Positions 1-11,826 of a DNA stretch of 64,000 nt are shown piece after piece (the first letter of the stretch is position 1; every line of letters begins with the position of its first letter). The notes under the pieces are model-generated. The model did not search any database, was not told where the DNA came from, and saw nothing but the letters and a program-made list of their open reading frames with translations. Made by a program: the position numbers and the translations under genes. The DNA lies in NCBI RefSeq assembly GCF_004011695.2, contig NC_082407.1:186001-250000 (forward strand), in the 5' to 3' direction. The stretch comes from Ascochyta rabiei. Lineage: Eukaryota > Ascomycota > Dothideomycetes > Pleosporales > Didymellaceae.

Positions 1-1908
1 ATATACTAGGGCAATAATATTAATAAGGCTAAATTAAAACAAATATTAAAAAAAGGGCTTAAGCCTTATTAAAGCTAACTCCTACTAGGGCTAACAGCAC
101 AATTAAACCTAGAGGACTACCTGCTTTACTAATAGTTTAAAGAAGCTAAGCAAGAACACCTTAGCAGCTATTAGAACATAAAGTTATAGTCTAAAGTACC
201 CCTAATAAAGACTAAGGTAGTAGGATACTAGATACTTAATTATATGTAGGTATATACGTATAAGCTTAATAAAAACTACTACCTACTTAAATATAAGGCG
301 CAACTAGTAGTCTAAGGTAACTAGTAATAAAACATTACTTCTAAAGATACCTACACAGTAACACTAGCTAGCAGGTCCTTTAGAATACTTATAGCAATTT
401 TAGCAGCACATAACCTAGAACTTAAGCAGTTTAATATTGTAACTGCTTTTATTTATATATTAATTAACAGAGAGGTCTATATAAGAATGCTACGTAGGTA
501 TTAGAAACTAGGCATAGTCCTACAGCTACACAAGGCACTATATAGACTAAGAATCTCTCTACTCCTCTAGCAGAAGGAATTTATATCTACTCTAACAAGC
601 TATAGATTTACAGTTGTTCCCTATAAACCCTACTACTTACTTAAGAATAGACTTACTACCTTCTTCTATATAGAAAATAATATTATAGCTTATTAACTAA
701 CTAGAAGATATAAGGCGGACAAGGCCCTTAGCTATATTACTAACAAATACTTAATTATAGAAGGAAACAATCTATAATAGTTCCTAGGAGTAGAGATAAC
801 CTAAGACTAAGATAACCTAAGGATCCTCCTCTTACAGGCGTTATATATTAACAAAATTAGCTCCCTAGCACATAAGACAGACATATAATATAAGACACTA
901 ATATTAAGTATTAAGCTTCTACTAAATAAAGAGGAAGCTGCAGTATTAGAAATTAACAAATACTAGAGAAAGATTAGATCTCTCCTCTTTGCTGCAGTTA
1001 CTACTAGGCCTAACATTGCCTTTGCTACATCTAGGCTAGCACAGTTTCTAACTAACCCTAGACAGCAGCACTATAACACAGTAGATTAAGTACTATTATA
1101 CCTATAAGGAACACAAGACCTGTCCCTTACCTTTAGAGGCAACAAGCACCTAGTAGTTACTAGTAATGCATTATTTGCTAATAATACTCTTAACAGGAAG
1201 AGCTTCTAAGGATATACTATTAAACTATACAGAGGACCTATTACCTAGAAAGCTAATAAACAAGACACAGTTACTACGTTAACAACTAAAGTAGAGCTAC
1301 TTGCCCTAGCACAGGTAGCTAAGGAAGCTATCTTTATCTTATAACTATTATTAGAACTTAGCATACACCTCTTATAATTAATAATTACTATTTAATATAA
1401 TAATACCTAGACTATCTAATTAATTAATAAGGAAGTCATAAAACTCTAAACTAAACTACAATATATAGACATTTATAACTACTAGCTGTAATAAGAGGTA
1501 AATAAAGGCACTATAACAGTAACCTATGTCCTATCTACTAAGATATTAGCTAACAGACTTATAAAGGCTCTGCCTGCAAGCAAGTAGGTAACCTTCCTAA
1601 GGCAGCTAGGACTAGGGAAACATACTAAACAAAGAAAGCCAGCTAACACCTAGATAGAATTACTTAACTAAAAGCTTACTAACCTAGAGGTATAATAAGA
1701 GCTAATTATGTCTAGCTTTAAGGAGCCTTAAAGCTAAGGCGGTGTGTTAGATAACCAACCTTACTAAACCAAGTTGGGGGTTTTAAGGTTAACCTTGGTT
1801 AACTTAGGGGCTAGCGGCATACACACATAAAATCAGCCATTAAGACAGATAATTATTAAAAAAATCCCCTTTATCATCATCTTTACACATTAAGCATATT
1901 ATCTAACA
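1..1908 (+). mobile_element. Ty1/copia retrotransposon (family Copia-B), 3' part, RIP-degraded
   Basis: The stretch reads in the plus direction as the reverse transcriptase and RNase H part of a copia polyprotein full of TAG/TAA codons, and ends in a long terminal repeat. It aligns by eye, nearly base for base, with about 54610-56518 of the full-length copy later in this window, so it is the same family. Recognisable blocks include the K-rich 'Y-KA-LVV-G' segment near 240-320 and the A-A-T-L-A segment near 360. The element is cut by the window edge, so its 5' end is unknown. Decay is almost entirely C-to-T and G-to-A, as expected for RIP. Confidence 0.88.
1745..1908 (+). repeat. 3' LTR of the Copia-B copy
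   Basis: About 164 bp beginning TGTTAGATAAC and ending ATCTAACA, so it has the TG...CA ends and short inverted termini of an LTR. It follows a G-rich polypurine-like stretch (GGCGGTG). The same sequence recurs as the LTRs at 49460 (split) and 56357-56518. Confidence 0.88.
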
Positions 1909-3010
1909 AGAAGGTGTTATATTGTTTATACGTAGCTATAGATATATCTGTTATTATCTACCTTCTATATATTATATAGGTATACTTTGTTATATTTATA
2001 TCCTTTAGTTAGTAATAGGCGCTAGCTACCTCTCTTTTAGTGTTTTTTAGTAGTTTTATCTTATTTGTTAGTCCTAGATAGTATTTTGCTGCGTAAGTGT
2101 CTGTTTTCCTTAGGATTGCTTTAGCTGTGTAGGTGTCTAGTTTATATTCCTACTTATCTATTATAATAACTTTAACTTAAATTCTAGTTATAGCAATGCT
2201 TGTTAAGTTAGAGGTAGGCCTCTTTTTTATTGCTTCTTTACTAGAAAGTCTGCTTTCTTGTTCCCTATAATGTCCTAGTGGCTAAAGGCCTATTTAAGGC
2301 TAATTATAGCTCCTTTGTCTTTCATAGTTTTAGCTGCCTTTATGCAGTGTATTTGCTAGGCCTGTCTAGGTTTGTTTAAAGGAGTTTTTAGTCTTAGAGT
2401 TGCTGCCTAGTTATCTGTAAAGATTTAGATGTCTTATGCTGTAGTAGCTATAGTAGCTGCAATTTTAAAGCCCCTTATTATACCTTCTAGTTCTCTATTA
2501 TATACAATTTAGCCTTTACTAATATTATAGTTTATAGTGTAGATTTCCTTAGGCTGTTGTTTGTAGTCTAGGACTGTAATTCCTACTCCTATGCCTAGGC
2601 CTTTCTCTATAGAAGAAGCGTCTGTGTAGATAGCTAGCAATTTACTTCCTACTTTCTATTACATCTGTGTCTTATATGCTTTTGCTTCTTCTTCTTCTTT
2701 TAGTAGTCTTAAGATTTCAGTCTAGTATGCTGTAGCCTTGTTCTAGGGGTAGAAGTAGAAGTCTTTTAGTTTTTCTTCTCTTATACTAGGCATAGCCTTC
2801 TCTATAGACTATGTGATTTGCATAAGCTATGTAGGAGGTCCTATTCTTAGCCTATTATAGTTAACCTCTCTTTGCTCTGTGCTAGAGTCTAGGTCTGTGT
2901 TTTATAGGGTGGACTTCAGCTGTGTTATAGCAGTGTAGATAGGGTGGTTCTTTAGTAGCTTCCTAGCTCTAAAGGCGTACTTTCTTATTGTAGAGTTTAG
3001 TTTGCCTAAC
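1909..3010 (-). mobile_element. Tad-like non-LTR retrotransposon (LINE) fragment: end of RT plus RNase H
   Basis: On the minus strand this reads as the C-terminal part of a LINE ORF2. From about 3010 to 2640 comes the region after the reverse transcriptase (a basic R-K-Y-A-F-R-A-R-K-L stretch), followed by an RNase H domain from about 2640 to 2200: an IYTDAS block, an NRELEGI block (catalytic Glu), an IFTDN-type block (Asp) and a C-terminal GNKKAD block. Stops are TAG/TAA at Gln/Trp positions. The fragment stops abruptly at 3010 against GC-balanced DNA, consistent with 5' truncation on insertion. Its 3' end abuts the copia LTR. Confidence 0.75.
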
Positions 3011-3011
3011 A

Positions 3012-3134
3012 CTCAAGTTCTGTACTGAAGCCTGTGGTGCTACCAAGCTCAAGCCCACCGGCAAGGAATCATGGGCAAACGACTACATCTACCGCCGCCG
3101 CAACTATCAACGCCAACGCTCCTTGCTCAAATGA
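3012..3134 (+). pseudogene. 3' terminal exon remnant of a host gene, cut by the LINE
   Basis: The first 41 codons of non-repeat DNA after the LINE are open and end in TGA at 3132-3134. They encode a basic C-terminus (CTEACGATKLKPTGKESW then YRRRNYQRQRSLLK) with protein-like composition and no RIP stops. There is no start codon and the reading stops at the LINE junction, so I read it as the tail of a gene whose upstream part was lost or displaced. An ATG overlaps the stop (AAATGA at 3130-3134) and opens the next reading frame. I do not recognise the family. Confidence 0.35.
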
Positions 3135-3695
3135 CCACCTTTAGCCAACAAATCCTTTTTGAAAATTTGGACGCGGGATTGGATCAGCATGGCTGCCTTG
3201 CAGTCACTGCCACGCAGTATGCGCTGTTTTCTAATACCGGCCTCGAGGCGCTTCAGCTCAAACCTCGGAGAAAAGTTTCCTTGTTGAACTATGATTCTTT
3301 GGTCAACTACTGGCTCTATCAAGACAATGACTGCATGAAGGCACTGGCTAGTGTAGTGTTTCCCAAACTTCGACGACTTGCGTCTCCTGAAAAGCACATG
3401 TCACCTCTCAATTTTCAGAACGAATGCCTTGTCCTACTGCTTAGTAAAGGAAGTCCGGGTTAAGCACAAATTGGTCGAGAGCATTGGCACTCTCGAATGC
3501 ATTCGAGGAGCCAATATCGATGGAGTGTATTATCATGATTTCTTGACTGGAGGTGTCAGGCCCCAGAAATTTCAAGCTAAGATACGCTCTTTGCTGAATT
3601 GGACCTTAAGGATTGAGTTGCTGGAAGAGGAAGATGATGTGATAACGGGAAAAGAATGCAAGTTTGGGTATGTATCCATAGCGCAGCTGCATTAG
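3131..3695 (+). pseudogene. hypothetical protein gene with a frame change near 3430
   Basis: Two plus-strand frames of protein-like composition follow one another. The first runs from ATG 3131 to the TAA ending at 3463 and includes NYDSLVNYWLYQDND. The second is open from about 3430 to the TAG ending at 3695 and includes VKHKLVESIGTLECIRGANI and a charged ELLEEEDDV block. They overlap at a C-T-T-A-G-T-A-A-A-G run near 3441, and I see no credible intron of fungal length between them, so a 1-nt frameshift is the simplest reading. A GTATGT donor-like site at 3668 could mean the second part continues in another exon. The minus strand also has a long open frame here (3107-3397), which weakens the call. 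No family recognised. Confidence 0.3.
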
Positions 3696-5529
3696 AATTA
3701 ATTTGCGAGAAAGACTGTCTTCATAATTGGAAGCGACTTGACAGCTTTAGCTACATAAATTGTAGCAGGAAGCGAAGCACTGGTTTATCGCTAGAAGACC
3801 TGAAGTCGTTTTTCAAATTACTACCCTGCGCTTCCGGCCGTCTGGGTATAATTACATTCAAGTCAATACCGCACACCATCGTTGCACTCTCGACCCACCC
3901 AACAAGCTCAAACGTACCTTTCAAGATATCGGTCACGCTAGAAATCAGTTTTACGTTCGGGCATCGCTGGCTTCGCAAAGTAGAACCTTTGAGGGCCCTG
4001 GTGAGTGCATAGCACAATGCGATGTCACTGCAGAAGCTCGAGATCCGGACCATGAGATCTGCGCACTACCGTTGGCACGACTACATGGCTTGAATGGGAA
4101 CATACACTTGGTTAGGTACTGCGTCGTTTGCAGCACTGTCCACCGCAGTCTCAACGACAAGGCTTGGGTCGCCTGTGCATTCAGCAACCGACACAGCAGC
4201 AACTAATGTGACTGAACGTGCTGAAGACGGTAAGTAAGGACTTTCTGTACAGGGCCACTGGAAAAGGGGTCGGAGGGACTGCTTTCATTGCTAGTGCAAT
4301 CAGTTGTATCTAAAGTTCGCCTCTGCTTTAGTTCAGTTTACCTTTGGCTTGATTGGCGGGGGCTTTTCTCTTGTGCTTCGCTCAGGTGTGTGGCTGTTAC
4401 TTGAGCGGGTGCATAGCCATGCCAATCCACTGCTTTGACGATCTCTTCAGACCTTTCTGAGTCCCACGCTAGTATGTTCTTGAAGTCTCTTGACACTTGA
4501 GAAACTGATCACACAGAGAAAATCGCCTCAATGTCCACGTTGTGTATGTCCCGCATCCACCACGCATGATATGAGCACATGCAAGCGCAGGAGTCACAGC
4601 GAGGCTGAAGCAGTGATGGATGAGCCACATGCTGCATTCAGCTTCTCGACAGCTCTAATACCTGCAGACTTGCCGACATGATATTTTGCTCTTTCCGTTT
4701 CAGAAAGGCAGCCCGGCCAAAGTGCACCATGCTCACTTGTTGCTGAAGCCGAAGAGACCATTGCCTCATTTAATATTGATTGCACAGTACCGCAAGCCAC
4801 CGTTACTGAGCGTATCTAGCCTAACCAAGAATGTGACCAAAGTTTGCTAGGCTGTCCCACATGTCAGTAGCCAAAGATTGCTATACATGCTCATTGGCGC
4901 TGAAGTGCATGCACATTGGCGCTAAAATGCATGCACGTTGACGCTGTAATGAACGCGAGTATTCTAGCGCCTGCTGTCGTATTCAACCTGAGTTCCTGAG
5001 GTACTACTCTTGAAGTTCACCCCATGGTGAACCTCTCTGAAAGGATCGAGAACGCGACGTGGGAGGAGCTAAGCGGAAGTGTGAGTCCCCTTTCTCGCAG
5101 TAATTTTCTTGCTCACATTCCGTTCATATCTCTCAAAGCTACTCGAAGAGAATTGTCCATTTTGCCTCTCCTTTACTGTCCTATACACAGGCTCTAACAT
5201 CAGTTACTCAGGAAGTCATTTGCCGTATGCTGGACCCTAGCCGGTGCTTTTACAATTGTATAGAGCCGGATTTCGGTTGCTTGAAGACCGCCTGCTATAA
5301 CTTCTGTCGCGTTGCCGTTTCAGCTGCGAAGGCATCTTGTAAAGTCCCATTAGCATTGCACTAAAGTCGTAAAGGCTCCAGAAACTTCATAAGGGCGAAT
5401 TCTGTAGCAGCAGAAAGAGTGAAAATTCTCCATACATCAATGTGTGCAAAATAGTCCTTCCCTGTACTTGTCATAACCTCTTCTCCATCATCGATTTACA
5501 GTACGATATTACTTCCGTCGCCTAGATCA
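3696..5529. other. unique GC-balanced DNA without a supportable gene
   Basis: Only short overlapping open frames on both strands (at most 118 codons) and no motif I can name. Near 4885-4945 there is a small imperfect tandem repeat of a 'ATTGGCGCTRAARTGCATGCAC'-like unit (about 24 bp, three degenerate units). Confidence 0.5.
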
Positions 5530-6009
5530 TTACCCAATCTGGTTGAGGCTCTTCGCCGGGTCGCTGCTCGGCCGGTGCAGAAGACGAGAGGGCAGAGAAG
5601 CTGAATTGATGTGCAAGCCTATATTAATTAGTGTTGATGCCAACGTGTATGGCTTGCTCACCAGTAATAAGGTCTGATAAAGTCGATCACTGATTATCGC
5701 GTTCGGGATTGAATGGAAATAGACAATCAAAGCAGTACCAAGGTGACAGGATGCCACCACTGCATTTGAAAGCACGAGTGCGATGAGAAGCCTCCTAAAC
5801 CCTGTATGGCTCCCACCTGCTCTTGCGTGTATATAGAGTGGCTCAGCTAAGACTGTTGCAGCAAGAATTGCAAGGCCAGCAAGATACAGGTATGTTTCAT
5901 GCGTTCGATCCAGCGCTAAAGAACTAGACTTGGTTAGTTGGAGCTGTACAAAAAAATCCGTGACATCTTGCCGTATATTATTTGTCAAATTGAGCCTTAT
6001 ATGGATCAA
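5530..6009 (-). CDS. partial integral membrane protein (three hydrophobic segments), C-terminal part
   Basis: The minus-strand frame encodes about 159 residues with three hydrophobic stretches: YLAGLAILAATVLAEPLYI, then FRRLLIALVLSNAVVA continuing to ALIVYF, then LYQTLLLVSKPYTLASTLI, followed by a polar tail. A strong acceptor-like sequence (seven T's then GTACAG, plus-strand 5946-5960) suggests the true exon may begin with the LQLTKSS block, with a GTATGT donor near 6030. Upstream the same frame stays open from 6324 to 6037, interrupted only by two adjacent TAA codons at 6031-6036, so this may be one gene with an intron or a decayed one. Family not recognised; fungal PTH11- or RTA1-like membrane proteins are possibilities I cannot test. 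Confidence 0.35.
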   Translation of the reverse strand: MIHIRLNLTNNIRQDVTDFFVQLQLTKSSSLALDRTHETYLYLAGLAILAATVLAEPLYIHARAGGSHTGFRRLLIALVLSNAVVASCHLGTALIVYFHSIPNAIISDRLYQTLLLVSKPYTLASTLINIGLHINSASLPSRLLHRPSSDPAKSLNQIG

Positions 6010-6593
6010 GCTTGATACGTAGAGACATACTTATTATAATGCCCACACATTCCTCTGAACGCCGTGCCAGCGGCGTATCGGCGCTGCGGTGGACGAGTCT
6101 GATCCACTAGTAGTGTACATCTGTAAGCTGTTCATTGGGCCTACGAAGGTCAGACGGGATATTAGCAACCGAAATCCGACACTACATAACGTCGGCCAGA
6201 TCGATGAAGCGCCGATAGATGCCGTGGCAAATTTTGCGCTTAAATCTAACAATAGTGCCCTGAATGATTTAGAGTGAGGATCTTCCCAGAACGGGTTTGC
6301 AACTCTGTCAAGGTCAAATAGCAAGTCATGTAATAGATCTTCAGCAAAGGCACACCAAACACCAACTTTTTATAGTTGGAGAAAGGTCGATTTCTATCGA
6401 TTTTTCATCCCAATATTACGAACATGCCTTCCTAACATCTATTTCCAGCGTCTGTTTTGTAGTGCAGGCGTTAGAACAGGCGCGCTGGCTATTGTAAGCT
6501 GAACAGAGTGGTTATCTGGTCTTAGTTGAGATGAAATCTCTGCAATAGCCCGTGCGTCTGAAGATTTAGACTGGTTAAAGGCAACAGAGGACT
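6010..6593. other. possible upstream exon of the 5530-6009 membrane protein; otherwise nothing
   Basis: The minus strand is open from 6324 to 6037 in the frame of the downstream ORF (NPFWEDPHSKSFRALLLDL onward). A plus-strand ORF of 62 codons overlaps it. From 6330 to 6593 I see nothing. Confidence 0.3.
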
Positions 6594-7240
6594 CCTAGCT
6601 ATAGCTATTGCCTGCCTAGCAATTGCTACACAGCTATTACTTTATTACAAATACCCCCTATTATAACTAGCTATACTGACCTCCTATACCTAGACAATAT
6701 TAACTAAGCAACGGCTTAAACCTACCCCTATACGACTACTCTATCAACAAAGCAACGGCTCTCCCCTTAGGCCTACAGATACCTGTTGCCTTAGTGAAGC
6801 AACAGGTCTATATGCCTAGCTACAACCTATACAAACACCCCCTATTATAACTAGCTATACTGACCTCCTATACCTAGACAAAATCGACTAAGCAATAGCT
6901 TAAACACCCCAGCAGTCTATTACTAGCAATAGTATTAGACAAACAAACAACAACAACAACAATAATAATAAGAAGACTATCTACTGCAATAGCAATAGCT
7001 AGCAATAGATAACAAACGCTAGAACTACCTACTTGTAGGATAGTTCTACACAACCCTAATTTAACAGAGCAATAGCTCTTCTTAACAACCTAGGGTATAG
7101 GCCCTCACTATTTGACTACAAGCACACATTTACTATCCCTTTAAACAAATACACTCCTTAAATTACTAGAGCAGCTTAACTGCTCTCGTCTCATATAGTC
7201 TTAGACTCACACAGGACGTTAAACTCATCAATCAATCAAT
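6594..7240. repeat. AT-biased degenerate repeat with internal 44-bp direct repeat and (ATCA)n end
   Basis: Base composition changes sharply to the TpA-rich style of the RIP-degraded elements. A 44-bp unit beginning CCCCCTATTATAACTAGC occurs at about 6654-6697 and again at 6838-6881, with related sequence continuing about 25 bp further in both. A CAA-repeat/AAT-repeat run lies at 6943-6970. The right end is a short tandem (ATCA)4-5 at about 7219-7240, where unique GC-balanced DNA resumes. A simple-repeat tail is what some LINEs/SINEs leave, but no coding domain or terminal inverted repeat is visible, so the class is undetermined. Confidence 0.55.
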
Positions 7241-7991
7241 CAATTCAGCAAGGGCAAAACGAATAAGCGTATTCTGGCAGGTTTGATCTATGGTATCGTG
7301 TAGTTCAAAGGGCGAAAACTGGCGTTCCTCACATAGTGAGATATGTAAGTACCTCTCTCCCGAGATTCGAAGAGAATCCGGAGCGGCTCTTGCCGCGTCA
7401 AAGCTTATTCGTGCACAGCCTGTGGAACGAAGTGTCGGCAAGCCACACCAAGACTCGCCGATGGAACTATGCATATGTCCGTTTGGTCAAGCGAAAGAGT
7501 TGAGCGTCTAACGAACAATGGAATTAATAAGCAAGGATTCAGCTAGAAGTAATACTTACGTCCCGAGAACACCCCATGGTCATTTCCCTCACATCACATA
7601 CAATTCAACATCGTTTTCAGCTAGAAAGATACTGTTGAACCCGTTCGCCAGAGATTATATTTCAAAGATCGACTCCCAAGGGATTTTCCTAACAATCCAA
7701 ATCCTGAATTGTGTTCCCGTGTCTTTAACTCTCAGGACCAAACATCCCTCAAAGATATCTTGCGCTTTGCTCTAATTGCTTTCCCTGAACACACCCTCTT
7801 GACCAAGTAATTTGGTAAGTGTCTCACCGTGAAAGCGCACAGCTGGCATATGGGTTTCCAGAAATGCCAGCGCCGGTAGTTTAAGCAAGAGCAAGTTTGC
7901 CCATGCCCTTGCGTAGGTGTCCTACCAATAAGCCACAAGACTGACTTAGCTTGCGTACTGGAAAAGGCCCATCTCGTGAATTAGGCGTGCC
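7241..7991. other. unique DNA, no supportable gene
   Basis: Open frames of 70-85 codons overlap on both strands with no motif, initiator context or splice sites that favour one. Confidence 0.45.
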
Positions 7992-8324
7992 ATGTGGAGT
8001 ACAGGGTATGTTGGACTTGACGACACCGCGGTCCCTGAGCCCAGCCCTGAACCTGCGAGAAGTAGCCCACCATCGCAGTCTGACCTGACTAAGTCACCAA
8101 ACAAACTGAATAGTGACTCCCAAGCAGACGGCAGTCTACTCACGCAGGGGCTTCAGCTGCAGGACAACAACAAGCAAAACCCCACCGACGAAGAAGCAAC
8201 AACGCTTCCACTTTTGGATGAGCACTACATCAGCACAGTCGACGACGCTATGATGCTTCGGCGAATCGACAACCCATCTCCCACCGCTGCCGCTGTAGCC
8301 GCCAAGGTCGACCTATCTCGTTGA
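7992..8324 (+). CDS. hypothetical Ser/Pro-rich polar protein, possible terminal exon
   Basis: Open for 110 codons to a TGA ending at 8324. The first half is Pro/Ser-rich (PEPSPEPARSSPPSQSD), the middle Gln/Asn-rich, and the end carries DEHYISTVDDAMMLRRIDNP. Composition suggests a disordered protein tail. The start codon is not secure: the first TG-rich codons may be intronic or untranslated. No RIP-like stops. No family recognised. Confidence 0.3.
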   Translation: MWSTGYVGLDDTAVPEPSPEPARSSPPSQSDLTKSPNKLNSDSQADGSLLTQGLQLQDNNKQNPTDEEATTLPLLDEHYISTVDDAMMLRRIDNPSPTAAAVAAKVDLSR

Positions 8325-11045
8325 CGGGCGTCAAGGCAGAGCGCTCTCAGGCCAGGGCAATTTCGATGCGCTGTGGCAAATATCCACGAGCTTAACTAAC
8401 AGGGTATGCAGGTTGCGTGTAGAACATATATCGATGCATCGCGCGGCTTGCAAGGACTTATTACCACCTAGACTAGTAGGCAGGTTCGTACACGCGTACA
8501 CCTGCCTATCCCACAACGCCTTCTCTCTGGTAGTGCCTGCACGAGGCGTCTGTAATGCTAATCTGCGCTTTTCATCGTCATGGTGTGGCAGCGTTGTTCG
8601 TTCGTCTGGCACTACGTGGCGTTGATGCGCTTTTGACGCGTTACTGACACGTAGCTTCTCAAGGCGCGCGACATCGCAGTTGAAAAGCCTTTTGCCAAAC
8701 CAAGATGTACCGAGAGATTCAGTTTGGGGCGCGACGAGTGATCGAGTTGTATCGGTCGTTAGTGTGTGCCTGCCATCGTCATCGTGTTTTGAAAGGCAAG
8801 AACGGTTTGCCAAGATTCTGCCGCCTGGTGCCAAGGTCGCTCGAGAATTCTCCCTGCACTGAGCCCCTTGCACCACGTATTCTCAAGTCTTAGATGTCAT
8901 GATCACTACTAGTGAAAGTACTAGTCATGCCTCGATCCTCTGAGCTCTTCCGTGACCTGCATAGGTCTGCCAGATTGCTTCAACATCCCAGTCAAACGCT
9001 GAGTGTGACCGAAGTCCCCAATCACTAGAATATCAACCAGTTTTGACGAGACCGCTACGACAATAATCAACTAATGTTATGGTTTCGGCGATGGAAGGCA
9101 TGCCAGAGGCGAATCTTACACAAAGCATTCTGAGAGTGGCTGTAGGCCTACGAATCGAGAGCTGGATCGGTTTGCAAGACGGACCACTGACTCAGCAAAG
9201 AGAAATATCAGCGCACGATTAAAAACGCTCATTTGCGATTCTTGGGCCTTCTGCGACCAACGCTTGCAACGGCCCTACAACAATTCTGTGTGTGTTTAGT
9301 GCTGCAGGGAACAACGATTGACTAGCCGTTTGCTATAGCCTAGATCGAATTGAGGATAGACCGGTATTCAGGTGACGATTGGTGCACATCTTGCTATTCT
9401 TCAAGGAGCGGAGAGTGGATACTTTGATTATTCAGGGCTGAAATGGGGGCTTTATGGTGGTTGGCATGTATGGACTTGGGTCGAGGGCAACGCGATCTCA
9501 TAGACGCACGCATGGAAGAGAGGTATAGAAAGTGCAAGGGGCTTGTCTCTCTGTGCAGGACATAGTTTGCTACTCTATGATCGACGAAAAGATAACGGGA
9601 CGGTATTCATATGATTTTTTCCTTGCAGAATGTAGCGTGTGGCATGTAATCAATAGCGTTGGCAGGAAGCAGGCAACCTGAAGACTGAGAAGGCACCTGT
9701 CCCGCGTGGAGATGTGCAATCGAATGTGAGAATTTAACACCTCCGTGGCTAAAGGGTGATGACGGGAATAATCACCATTTTCATGTTAAAACTGAACCCT
9801 CGGACCTAGCGGGATTGGGCGAGTCTGCAGCTGTGCCACCTGCGCCGTAATGTTGATACAGCAACCCTATAACGCCCTACCTCCACAACACCACGTATCG
9901 AAGGGTCTAAGAGACTTGTGTCAGACACTCTGCCGGACGGCACGATCTTTCTATGATGGAATTGTGACAGCTTTGCGTGGCTTGCACTACCTTCTCTCGC
10001 CTGATCCCCATGACAGCCTGTGGTGATGCTGCATCGGCTTAGCAGTAGTGTAGGTTGCTGAGCGCTACTCTGACCTTTTATTCGCTGATCACAGACAAAA
10101 CCAATGCGCAGGAAAAGCTGAAGTTGCTGGGAGGTCGCTCGAAGCGCTTCGAGTGTTGATGTGTGGGTGTCACGACAAAGCGTACATATGCGGCGGCCAC
10201 GCAGGCATCTGATTGGCAGCTGGCCGCTGCACCAGTGCCTATCACCCAGCACCGCTCGACGACGACGTCATCATCATTGCCAGCAGTCCTCATGTCGTCT
10301 ACTCTCTCATTACGCCCTTCATCGCAGCTGCAACCACGCCTGCGGCTGCTTGCTTTTACTCCGTGATAATCAGACATCCGTCGTCAAACAAGCCACCTCG
10401 AGGCGCACACCAGCGACTGCGATACCATCGCTCAACGAGTTCCTAGCGTAGCGTCTCTACACATGGCCCCTCAGCCTACTCCGAACACTAGCTGTCTCGA
10501 AGGGCGAGTTGCCTGATAGGGATAGTCATCCGTGGAGCCAGTCTGCTGTCCTGGTGGTCTGGCCTGCCGGCCTGTGGATCAGAGCTACACGAGTGGTAAT
10601 CGGTCCTTTTCCTAAACGTCTGATAGACATTCGGCTTTGCGCTAAGTTGTTTGATGGTACAAGGAACTACGAAACGAGGAATCTTGACTGACAAACGAAA
10701 GTAAACGGACTCTGGAAGACACCCAGTTAACACACTAAATTGAAAGCGAAATCGCAATAGCACCTCAACGAGGTAGAATGGCAGAGTATTAGTCGAGATG
10801 TAGAAGCGATTTGAGAAGCGGAACGCAAAGTGAAATATCTGATTTTCATTGCGTGCGGCTTTTTAACCACATGACCTGGGCTACTCCGCTCAATCGATGT
10901 AAACCGCACGTTGGCGACTAGCAGCAAATGGTCCGAATTTGGTCTTCATGGTTCAAGATGAGCCACGAATGTCCCTTTGCAATGAAGAGTGAGCCTGTCG
11001 CTATGCCATCCTTGAAGGAAACCTCTACACAACCACGTGATGGAC
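8325..11045. other. unique DNA, no supportable gene
   Basis: A 181-codon minus-strand frame (8331-8876) and several mutually overlapping frames at 9806-10451 exist, but the opposite strand is equally open in each case, and none shows a domain, signal peptide or credible intron structure. I list them as unsupported. No repeats are evident. Confidence 0.4.
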
Positions 11046-11826
11046 CTAGCCACCACTGGCCCAGAGCTGCTTGCGATATCCTGACCAATCTACCTCTTGA
11101 CAACGGCCTCGCTTGGTATCGCTCTGTCTGTCTCCATCCTCAGACTCGTAGTCGTCCGAGTACTCGTCCTCATACACTTTCCCCGTATCGTCATCATACG
11201 GTTCATGTACAGAGTCTTCTCGCTCAGCCAACTGTGTGCCCTCATTCTCCTGGCATGGATTGCTGGCGCCGTTGACGGTTGGAGACGAGCAGCCGTCGTC
11301 GCTGACAGCAAAGTCCTCGGCGGACGTGCTGTTGCCGCTGACAATGGCGATCTTGGGCGAGGCGGTGCCGGCGTCAATTGCAGAAGTCGCAGGAGCAGCA
11401 AGCTCGGCCGGTTGTCGCAGCATGCTCGTCACGGTGGCATAAGCGAAGTCTGCGGTCAAGTGCTCGACGGCAGACGTGCTGGTAGAACCGGGTGGAGCAG
11501 CTGGGGCACTGTCAGCAGCTAAGGTCAATGTGGTAGCGGAGGCTGCAGCGACGCCAGTGGTGCGAGTGTGGTCGTGCTTGGTTGCCCTCTGCGATGATCT
11601 AATAAGTACACGCTGTAGTAGTGCTCATAAAAGTGTGACGTACCCCCACATCATGCTCGTCACGGTCGACGGTGACACAGCAAAGCTGCTCATCCTCTGC
11701 CTTCTCTCGGACGTTCTCGTCTTCCGGAAGCTTTGCAGGCATGGCGTGCGCGGCAGAGTCCGGATGGTGCTTGCCGTTCTTCGACGCGGCAAGGTTGGTG
11801 ATGGCGGTGAGCTGCTCTGGTGGCAT
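11046..11826 (-). CDS. hypothetical acidic-tailed protein, two exons
   Basis: Proposed exons on the minus strand: 11826-11644 and 11588-11046, separated by a 55-nt intron with a GTACGT donor (at 11643) and a CGCAG acceptor (at 11589). Both exons are in phase 0 and join to a 241-residue protein. The N-terminal exon is polar and charged (EDENVREKAEDEQ). The second is Ala/Thr/Ser-rich, then ends in a strongly acidic, Tyr-containing stretch (YDDDTGKVYEDEYSDDYESE) before a basic KRGRCQ segment. This looks like a low-complexity regulatory or nuclear protein, but I recognise no family. The plus strand is also open over parts of it, so the splice model rather than the frame alone is the argument. Confidence 0.42.

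Noticed and set aside
7241..7991. Possible short genes on both strands next to the (ATCA)n tail
   Set aside because: Frames of 70-85 codons overlap on opposite strands without distinguishing features.
9806..10451. Six overlapping ORFs on both strands
   Set aside because: All overlap one another, have Ser/Arg/His-rich composition typical of non-coding frames, and show no domain or splice structure that favours one.
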